A stretch of 64,000 bases of DNA from Bactericera cockerelli (lineage: Eukaryota; Arthropoda; Insecta; Hemiptera; Triozidae), in NCBI GenBank assembly GCA_024516035.1, contig CM044967.1, forward strand, positions 4,210,859 to 4,274,858. The letters are read 5' to 3'. The translations under genes and the position numbers were made by a program. Under the pieces are notes generated by a model. That model made no database searches. It saw only the letters and a program-made list of their open reading frames with translations, and was not told where the DNA came from. Shown here in pieces: positions 59,401-64,000 of the stretch (position 1 is its first letter; every line of letters starts with the position of its first letter).

Positions 59401-62398
59401 GCAAAAACAATATACTCCTTACCAACAAAGTTCAGTATACACACAAAATAAATATCAGCCAAGCGCAATTAATCAACAAATTAATCACAACTCTCAGAGT
59501 AATTTAAATCAGAAAGCTGTCTACTCTCAACCTTCAACTATTCAACCACCCAACAACTACTCTCCAAGTTCCACAGCTCAGCAGAGTTCAACCTTTGCTC
59601 AGAGTTCAACGATTCAACCAAATAACATCAACCTTCAACCATCAACTATTCAACAAACTAGTAACTATGCTCAAAGCACTACTGTTGAACAACCTAGAAA
59701 CTACCCTCAAACAAATAATTTCCAACAAAATACCAACTATCCTCAGAGCACCACACTCCAACAAAATACCAACTACCCTCAAACTACAAATCAACAAAAC
59801 ACTAACTACCCTCAAACTACAAATCAGCAAAACACTAACTACCCTCAAACTACAAATCAGCAAAATACCAACTACCCTCAAACCACAGTTCAACAAAATA
59901 CCAACTACCCGCAAAGCACCACACTCCAACAAAACACAAACTACCCTCAAACTACAGTTCAGCAAAACACCAACTACCCTCAAAGCACCACAATTCAACA
60001 GAATACAAACTACCCTCAAAGTACTACTGGGCAACAAGGTGGCAGTTATTCTCAACCATCAACAGTCCAGCAAACTACTTTTTACCAACAAAATAGCCCA
60101 CAAAGTACCACTTATCAACCAGAAACTACTTATCAACAAGGAACATCGGCTGACCTTTTACGTTCCCAAAACATTTCATCCTATTATCCATCGTCTTATT
60201 CGACTTTGAATTATCCTTCGACCAACTATGTCTCTTACACAACTCCTTCTTATCAAGAAACTTCAACTCCCGTTTATTCCACCATTAGAGAATCTACCCC
60301 TGCATACTCAACGTATACAACTCTTAAAGACGCCTATCCTTCAACTTTTTCATACAATCCTAGCACAGTATACTCAACTTTTTCGTCAAGTCCTACGACA
60401 AGCCCTGAGTTGCTTTCCACATTAAACTTTAATCGAGCCAGTCAGGAGAAATCCAATTTGGTACCTGAATCAATCAATAATGTCGCCGATGAAAACTCTA
60501 GTAGAGATGCTGTGAATCTATTGGACTCCATCTCAATTTATTATGATCAAATTAATAACAAAGAGTCTGTCCGACTACCTATCAGTAATCAGGATACAAA
60601 AAATAAAATATCAGTATCTGATATTTTTCTAAATCAAGAAAGTCATGTACCTTTATCGCCGGCTTCGTTTGATTTGTCCAATGCCTTGCCGTCTGTGCTA
60701 ACGGATTCTACAAAAGAAGGATACACTTACTTGTTTTCCAATGGAAGTCGAGATGATAGCTTAAACAAAGAAAATGATCAAACAATTCAGGAGTTTCCTC
60801 GGAATGAGAATGATTTAGCTACTCAGCAGAACCAAGGTATCTTCCAGTCGTCCTATTCCACTGTGTCTACCACTACAACTACTCAGAGTCCTAAAGTTAC
60901 AGAATCCCAAAAGGATTTAGAACTCCGACATTCCTCTGATTTGCGAGAACTGGCCCAAGTGTTCAGCCGTGCATTGTCGGCTTACTTGGAAGATCCTGAA
61001 AACTTCAGAAGAATTTTATCTGAAGTTCGACCGACTGAGCCAAATATTAAATCAACCACCGCCAATCCTCACCAAAATGAAGTACTCGAATTTTCTGAAG
61101 ACATCAAGTTTTCTCCTCCTAGAAATCCCTCCAGCACACCGACTGCGTACACCACAGTAAGAGATGCCTTCAGGGCGTCAAGCATAGCGAATCAAGTGAA
61201 CAATCTTGTGACAGACAATTCCTATTTCCCTGCACCAAAAAATCTCTATGGTGGATTCCAGAACAATACTTTCTCTTACCCATCCTCACCAAATATTGTT
61301 GAAGGAACAACTCAGACATATTTTTCTGTCTCTCCCCTGGTAGATGTTACTCGTGAACCAAAAGTTTACAGATATAACTCTCCTACAACTCCCATACCAG
61401 TGACTACTTACACATATGACGAGAGAAACTCGAATGCTATCGGAGCCCAAGACGTAAATAACCTTGTTCCTAGAAGAAACCAATATGAAGATGAAACCTA
61501 TGATAAAAACAACGTTTTTAGTAGTGATAAGTACGATTATAGTTTTGGAGCCAACGCAAAGAAAACTACGCAACAGTATACTGATACAGATGATCTTGAA
61601 TCTCTTGTACCGTACGATAGTCAGTCCATTGTATCCAGAGATAACTTACTCCGATTCCAAGATGCTCAGCAGAAGTACTATTCGACTTTCAAGTATGGAC
61701 CGGTAGAAAACTTTTCGAAGCCACCAGAAACGTACCAGTCTCCAACAGTATTCCAAAGCACGCCATCAGTAACTCCAACCTATTTCTACAACGAGAGAGT
61801 CTCGTCACAAAGCATCCCCTCATCCACTTACAGTTCCGTCAACTTTGTACCAACAGAATCAACTCCCTTCTTACAATCCAGCAGCCCCTTCGTTCAGAAC
61901 CAATTTGTACCTCAAACAATTAATAATAGTTCAATGTATCAAGAAGCCAAAGAACTATTTGGGAACTTGAATGAGACCAGTGCAAACATTCTAATGCACA
62001 TGATGCACGAGGCTGAGTCAAACTCCACGTTGAGAAGACTAGTCCTGCTGCTAGTGAATGACAAAACGGGAAAGAAAACACCCGAAGAATCGAGGAATAA
62101 GCTACTGGAAGCTTTGTTGCAGATGCCGCAGCGTGTACCAAGCTATCCTCCAAACTCAATCAGTCGGACGCCACATACCAAAGTAGCGAGACGGGTGAAA
62201 GTAGTCAAAGGTAGAATGCTGCCGAATAATGAAAGAAGCTCAACCAAGTACAACAGAGACGTGAAGGCAGAGGAAGCAAAGCCTGCGAACAATCCCCAAT
62301 CGGAATCTCTTCTACCTGAGAAACTTTCTTCAGAATCGGACACAAGAGCTGTTGAACTATTGAAATCTCTCTATGTCCTAGCCGCCAAATGGGGCTAG
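53461..62398 (+). CDS. Secreted single-domain chitin-binding protein (CPAP1 class), spliced, 1372 aa
   Basis: Predicted extracellular cuticle protein. CPAP1 proteins carry one peritrophin-type domain that binds chitin and supports cuticle integrity. Join of 53461-53491, 54186-54247, 55009-55204, 57772-57890 and 58688-62398 (4119 nt; phases 1,0,1,0 all agree). Residues 1-31 hold a signal peptide core (TILISGLTLTILILC). Residues 32-118 are a linker with basic KRTVRK and the GVVGRPGIDFP motif. Residues 119-172 are the ChtBD2/CBM14 domain with all six cysteines (C-x15-C-x5-C-x9-C-x12-C-x7-C), GYYADLDTNCQVFHIC, SFLCPNGTIF and CDWW. About 185-880 is Q/N/S/T/Y-rich, with nine NTNYPQ repeats at about 482-583. 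Residues 887-921 (DLRELAQVFSRALSAYLED) and 1234-1284 (LRRLVLLLVNDKTG) look like conserved helices. The end is ELLKSLYVLAAKWG. The length assumes use of the first donor of the 48-bp array; later donors add 16 residues each. An acceptor at 53439 implies an upstream 5' UTR exon that I could not locate. Confidence 0.88.
53509..53863 (-). mobile_element. SINE family S3 with alternative 3' module (S3c), in intron 1
   Basis: Minus strand: S3 head (CAGCCTCCGTGGCGTAACG), box B GAGTTCGATTCCCGG and body to GAGGGTAAAACCCCCGTCC. It then switches to TCTACCTCAAGTCAGGACG, CACCGTGATTTAGGTATC and (AAT)n instead of the GAA-tail module. It begins 17 bp after the segment 1 donor. Confidence 0.78.
53969..54135 (+). 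CDS. Orphan coding-like frame inside intron 1
   Basis: After TTTCTAG (a possible acceptor ending 53968) an open frame reads EEFSDPNGPMCKICAGDIKS, AFYFKQILAMAVQRGN and AAAILGTLAQGLDEAFVL, then TGA at 54133-54135. Composition is protein-like (paired CxxC, amphipathic A/L helix) and unlike neighbouring noise frames. It cannot be an internal CPAP1 exon because it ends in a stop. It could be an alternative terminal exon, a retrocopied piece of another gene or a nested gene end. I do not recognise the family. Confidence 0.35.
54186..54247 (+). CDS. CPAP1 coding segment 2 (signal peptide core)
   Basis: Acceptor TTATTTTCAG|GA, donor GTACAA|GTAAGT. Adds LTLTILILCQLPSYQTEKVQ, the hydrophobic core and the likely signal-peptidase region. 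Begins in phase 1 and ends in phase 0. Confidence 0.85.
54286..54417. mobile_element. TTA-flanked MITE (PIF/Harbinger-like), 132 bp, in intron 2
   Basis: TTA at 54283-54285 and 54418-54420. Ends GGACGTCATTAATAGACG and CTATTCATAATCGCCC. The interior ACCTCTGTGG.GCTAAGTC is shared with 5979-6107. It is more diverged in its termini than that copy. Confidence 0.7.
54515..54567 (-). repeat. Dispersed repeat end with (AAC)n, in intron 2
   Basis: Minus strand GTTGTTGTAGCCAGCTTGAC then CACAGCTAGGGGAGTGATGG, matching 52389-52460 and 1663-1720. Confidence 0.65.
54589..54976 (+). mobile_element. LT retroelement 3' tail, long copy, in intron 2
   Basis: GGGCTGGGTGGAAAAGATTG, hairpin TTGCC-ACA-GGCAA, CCCCGCCTTTTAGGTAGGAC, about 300 bp of T-rich UTR, CCTAATAGAGAG and (AAT)n. 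Its end lies about 30 bp upstream of the exon 3 acceptor, so part of the branch-point region may be transposon-derived. Confidence 0.75.
55009..55204 (+). CDS. CPAP1 coding segment 3 (shortest form)
   Basis: Acceptor CACCGTGTTACAG. Encodes KSSAKVSAVPSRRIVP through LDAVNPDEYQ plus one base of the next Gly codon (phase 1). The first donor is CCAAG|GTAAGT at 55205. Nineteen more equivalent donors follow at 48-bp steps to 56117. The downstream join gives YQ-G-VVGRPGIDFP. Confidence 0.82.
55179..56116 (+). repeat. 48-bp minisatellite spanning the exon 3 splice donor (19.5 units)
   Basis: Each unit is about 22 bp of intron start (GTAAGTGGAGTACTGAAC plus GGAG) and 26 bp of exon end (TGCTGTCAATCCAG, ACGAGTACCAAG). 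Donors fall at 55205 + 48k for k = 0 to 19. The first 19 are AAG|GTAAGT and the last is AAG|GTAATA. The unit is a multiple of three with no in-frame stop and reads GKWSTE(L/R)SA(V/L)NPDEYQ, so every donor leaves phase 1. Three unit variants (TGAACTG..CTGT, TGCACGG..CTCT, TGAACGG..CTCT) are arranged non-randomly, with a four-unit block repeated at the 5' end. Long minus-strand frames here are artefacts. Confidence 0.95.
56248..57165 (-). mobile_element. Internally deleted mariner element, 918 bp
   Basis: Flanked by TA (56246-56247, 57166-57167). Terminal inverted repeats begin CGAGGTTTGGCTATTAAGTT and, inverted, CGAGGTCTGGCTATTAAATT. It carries remnants of a mariner transposase on the minus strand. 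It sits in intron 3 of the CPAP1 gene. Confidence 0.9.
56313..57021 (-). pseudogene. Mariner transposase, deleted and frame-broken
   Basis: The N-terminal piece (57021 to about 56620) has the paired helix-turn-helix region with the linker DDPRPGRP. The C-terminal piece (56612-56313) has PAHSAF, PPYSPGLAPCDFNLFP and a helical end. The segment between KMVP and PAHS, which should hold the first catalytic Asp and the HDN-type second Asp, is deleted. Only the final Asp (PCDF) of the DD34D triad remains. The two parts are in different frames. It cannot be catalytically active. Confidence 0.88.
57525..57710 (-). mobile_element. SINE family S4, full length, in intron 3
   Basis: CATACTGCCCGATTAAGACT tail side, TAAAAATCCCAAATAGGAG, box B GGGTTCGAAACCC and head GTCCCGGTAGCTCAGTGG with intact acceptor-like stem. 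It ends 61 bp before exon 4. Confidence 0.88.
57772..57890 (+). CDS. CPAP1 coding segment 4 (first half of chitin-binding domain)
   Basis: Acceptor ATGTCTTCCAG|GA, donor TGTCAA|GTGAGT. Encodes GVVGRPGIDFPVLSTIPVTK and FSCRQYKSPGYYADLDTNCQ with cysteines 1 and 2. The aromatic pair YY before AD is typical of the chitin-contacting region. Ends in phase 0. Confidence 0.92.
57924..58110 (+). mobile_element. SINE family S5, in intron 4
   Basis: GCCAACCTCCGTGGCTCAGC, GGGTTCGAATCCCGGCCGG (box B), then CCGAGTTTTTCCGTTTCCAG, AAGTAATGTGAAAACGG and a T/A-rich end. It starts 33 bp after the exon 4 donor. A relative of the box-B/body part is near 62710-62765. Confidence 0.72.
58385..58535 (-). mobile_element. 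SINE family S2, in intron 4
   Basis: TTAATCAAAATCGTGATATC (inverse tail), CTTTACTAAATCTACGCTG, box-B region GTTCAAGTCCTGG and head GACCTCAGTAGCTTGATCG. A small CTAACAAACG insertion lies in the body. Confidence 0.83.
58688..62398 (+). CDS. CPAP1 coding segment 5 (rest of domain, long Q/N-rich region, C-terminus)
   Basis: Acceptor GGTTTTTTCCAG. It opens with VFHICDGGRKISFLCPNGT (cysteines 3 and 4), then CDWWFRVDC (5 and 6), and runs uninterrupted for 1236 residues to TAG 62396-62398. An exon this large and intronless is unusual beside the four tiny preceding segments. The tandem QQNTNYPQTT units (59723-60030) are nearly identical at DNA level, so copy number is probably variable. After about residue 185, cysteine is essentially absent, consistent with a disordered, tyrosine-bearing extracellular tail. 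The overlapping frames 59595-60209 and 59642-60055 are shadows of the CAA-rich repeats. Confidence 0.93.
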   Translation, partial: VFHICDGGRKISFLCPNGTIFRQSHLICDWWFRVDCSNSVNLYEESAEQLAIDQQAYKLKSKTQENVNQKENNFQENYKITPTSNSFQQAQEVPQDTYTSKAKASGNQPLQQNTFTYQANQNQKPFAGNNQKQYPEVVTPSPSTFYAPQNRFQANPYNSDSRSLVNENLSGNSINSRQQNVHNNVASQSKNYNPSNAKIYSGGNSLDSESQVLAESVNYGASKQNRYNPDNYYSIDGTQKQYTPYQQSSVYTQNKYQPSAINQQINHNSQSNLNQKAVYSQPSTIQPPNNYSPSSTAQQSSTFAQSSTIQPNNINLQPSTIQQTSNYAQSTTVEQPRNYPQTNNFQQNTNYPQSTTLQQNTNYPQTTNQQNTNYPQTTNQQNTNYPQTTNQQNTNYPQTTVQQNTNYPQSTTLQQNTNYPQTTVQQNTNYPQSTTIQQNTNYPQSTTGQQGGSYSQPSTVQQTTFYQQNSPQSTTYQPETTYQQGTSADLLRSQNISSYYPSSYSTLNYPSTNYVSYTTPSYQETSTPVYSTIRESTPAYSTYTTLKDAYPSTFSYNPSTVYSTFSSSPTTSPELLSTLNFNRASQEKSNLVPESINNVADENSSRDAVNLLDSISIYYDQINNKESVRLPISNQDTKNKISVSDIFLNQESHVPLSPASFDLSNALPSVLTDSTKEGYTYLFSNGSRDDSLNKENDQTIQEFPRNENDLATQQNQGIFQSSYSTVSTTTTTQSPKVTESQKDLELRHSSDLRELAQVFSRALSAYLEDPENFRRILSEVRPTEPNIKSTTANPHQNEVLEFSEDIKFSPPRNPSSTPTAYTTVRDAFRASSIANQVNNLVTDNSYFPAPKNLYGGFQNNTFSYPSSPNIVEGTTQTYFSVSPLVDVTREPKVYRYNSPTTPIPVTTYTYDERNSNAIGAQDVNNLVPRRNQYEDETYDKNNVFSSDKYDYSFGANAKKTTQQYTDTDDLESLVPYDSQSIVSRDNLLRFQDAQQKYYSTFKYGPVENFSKPPETYQSPTVFQSTPSVTPTYFYNERVSSQSIPSSTYSSVNFVPTESTPFLQSSSPFVQNQFVPQTINNSSMYQEAKELFGNLNETSANILMHMMHEAESNSTLRRLVLLLVNDKTGKKTPEESRNKLLEALLQMPQRVPSYPPNSISRTPHTKVARRVKVVKGRMLPNNERSSTKYNRDVKAEEAKPANNPQSESLLPEKLSSESDTRAVELLKSLYVLAAKWG
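59723..60030 (+). repeat. Coding minisatellite, 33-36-bp units, nine NTNYPQ copies
   Basis: Units such as CAACAAAATACCAACTACCC plus CTCAAACTACA encode QQNTNYPQTTN or QQNTNYPQSTTL. Changes among units are mostly synonymous or in the spacer residues N/V/L/I. Confidence 0.9.
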
Positions 62399-62890
62399 CC
62401 TACATCATACCTGCCATTTAGATTAATATTTTACATTGCCTCTTATTATTGTGTATAGGCTGTGTTCAGCTAAAGTGTTACCTGTATATCTGTTACCTTC
62501 TGTACATTTTAGTTTTAAGATGAAGCGGTGGCTGTCTGGGTAACCAGACCATGCAACCCATTCCTTGGGACAGCGCAGCGCCCATGGAGCAACCATGATT
62601 CCTTGGATGCTTGGACGGAGTGTGCTGTCTCATTGAAAGCGATTCATAATGACTTTGCAGCATGGCTTACTAGTGAAACCCGCCGAAGTTTGCTTCTAAA
62701 TCATGAAACACGGGTTTGAGTCCCGCCTGGAGCGGATAATTCTCAAGAAGAATTTGTCGTTATGGGATTTTCCTTCTTTCTTTTATCTGATTCTTTTCTA
62801 CAGTTTTCAGTTTCTTCATACCAGTAGAGAATATTTTATTTTTTATTAAATTTTGTTAGAGGTTGATAATAAAATAAAATAACTCAGACA
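62399..62890 (+). other. Probable 3' UTR of the CPAP1 gene with an embedded SINE-like segment
   Basis: The first AATAAA hexamers after the stop are at 62868-62873 and 62873-62878. Between them and the stop lies 62525-62765, with a box-B-like GGGTTTGAGTCCCG and GAGCGGATAATTCTC resembling S5. The true cleavage site is not determined. Confidence 0.4.
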
Positions 62891-63810
62891 CCTTTGTTGA
62901 CTGGGTTAAACAAACACCAGAGAAATAGTTGGTTTACTACCAGGTCACTATTTACTAAGAAACAACATTGGAGTATACAATGACACCATTGAGTACGATA
63001 AATGTGGTGAGGGAACACCCTCTCCCATCCTAATCAAGTCACTCACAAAAATCCAAACTCTTGTATACTCAGGACAAAAGCTGGAAACAAACACTGTGAA
63101 CTTATATAACACCTGCTAAACTTTTTAGTGCAGCAGACGTTTTTGAAAGTGATGAGTGAGCTGAATGGGGTGCAATAGTTCTAAATAATGGACGCAGCAC
63201 ATAGGAATTTCTTTTAGAAAAGACCCCCAGATATAATGTAATGTAAAAAAAATGTAGAGGTTGGCAAAACTAAAAATACAAACATGGAAAAGGATAAAAT
63301 AGGTAATATTGTCCATCTTCTTCATCATGTTATGTTCCTACCTATGCATACAAAAAGTGTGATGGTCATATCTATGTTTTGCTCATGTTAATACTCTAGC
63401 TTTGATTAGTTATGGTCCCTTTACCAGTTACCTTTACACTATTCTTATGATTTATTATTTTACCATTTTGATTTTTAATCATAGCAGAATGATTTCTTTT
63501 TTATTAGTGGCATTTAATAGGTCTTTTGTCTAGATATGGTTACAAGCAGACCCATGCATGGTTAATTGAGCATATTTTTCATCTTTACAATATTTCAAGT
63601 TTGATCTTGAAACTTTACCAAGTTCATACGATTTATATAGGTAAATTATATTTTTTATACTTTTTTACGAACGAATACTCCATTATTAGATCTGATCTCT
63701 CTATTTCAACTATCAAGAAATAAAAATCGGATTCATTTCAACTTGAAAATAAATAATCACTGGTTTTTATTTTCTTGAAACACTTCTTTACAGGTTAAAT
63801 TCAGCGTTAT
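62891..63810. other. No recognised feature
   Basis: AT-rich sequence without coding-like frames or familiar SINE heads. Confidence 0.45.
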
Positions 63811-63814
63811 TATT

Positions 63815-63981
63815 ATTGAATTCTTTATTAATAAGATATCTGCAAGCAAGTAATGATGAAATTTAAAATACAAAATTGAGAACAATATAAAGAAGAAAAA
63901 AAGACAACATAGATAAAATGTATACAGATGTCCTAACTAAAGGGCGGGGTTATTGCCTATGGCAATCTTTTCCACCCAAAC
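63815..63981 (-). mobile_element. LT retroelement 3' tail
   Basis: Minus strand GGTTTGGGTGGAAAAGATTG, hairpin TTGCC-ATA-GGCAA, CCCCGCCCTTTAGTTAGGAC, A/T-rich UTR and (AAT)n at about 63810. Confidence 0.75.
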
Positions 63982-64000
63982 CTTTGCGTTATTCCTAGAT

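Noticed and set aside
59595..60209. 204-residue plus-strand frame and 137-residue minus-strand frame in exon 5
   Set aside because: They are out-of-frame shadows of the CAA/ACT-rich coding repeats. The main frame is 1236 residues and includes the domain cysteines.

Overview
This window looks like animal nuclear DNA, almost certainly from an insect. It is AT-rich, packed with short dispersed repeats, and carries one spliced gene with consensus GT-AG introns. The gene is a cuticle protein with a peritrophin-type chitin-binding domain, which points to an arthropod. The mix of tRNA-derived SINEs, TA- and TTAA-flanked MITEs and a mariner remnant fits a large, repeat-rich genome. Hemiptera is a guess and is not demonstrated. 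There is nothing bacterial here: no operons, no CRISPR and no convincing functional tRNA or rRNA gene.

The gene (plus strand, 53461-62398) was rebuilt by hand from five coding segments whose splice sites and phases all agree: 53461-53491, 54186-54247, 55009-55204, 57772-57890 and 58688-62398. It encodes a secreted protein of 1372 residues: a signal peptide, a linker, one six-cysteine chitin-binding type 2 domain (CBM14, CPAP1 class), a very long Q/N/S/T/Y-rich region, and two short conserved-looking helical modules near the C-terminus. The standout feature is at the end of coding segment 3. The exon/intron boundary itself has been tandemly amplified into a 48-bp minisatellite (55179-56116). 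It offers 20 equally spaced, same-phase 5' splice sites, so up to 19 extra 16-residue units could be included in frame.

From 1 to about 53400 I found no confident host gene. This part is a graveyard of short transposable elements. Labels used below are mine. S1 to S6 are tRNA-derived SINE families with Pol III box-B-like motifs. S1 has the head GCACTGGTAGTCAAGTGG and an (ATT)n tail. S2 has the head GACCTCAGTAGCTTGATCG and a body with GATATCACGAAAGTGATT. S3 has a head ending near TCCGTGGCGTAACGG and a GAA-repeat tail; S3b and S3c are related bodies or tails. S4 has the head GTCCCGGTAGCTCAGTGG. S5 has CCTCCGTGGCTCAGCGG. S6 has a tRNA-like head and a body with GCTGCTAACATTAAAGCAGC. LT is a dispersed retroelement 3' tail with a conserved hairpin (GATTGCC-ATA-GGCAAT) and an (AAT)n end. 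TF is another tail, ending near GCTGTGAAACACTCATC. E is a satellite-like unit containing AAAAGTGAGAAGTTGTAC. Other elements are a LINE reverse-transcriptase fragment (16740-17349) with a second short copy (25490-25690), several MITEs with identifiable target-site duplications, foldback arrays and minisatellites. Many insertions are nested, so their relative ages can be read. The introns of the CPAP1 gene contain the same families.
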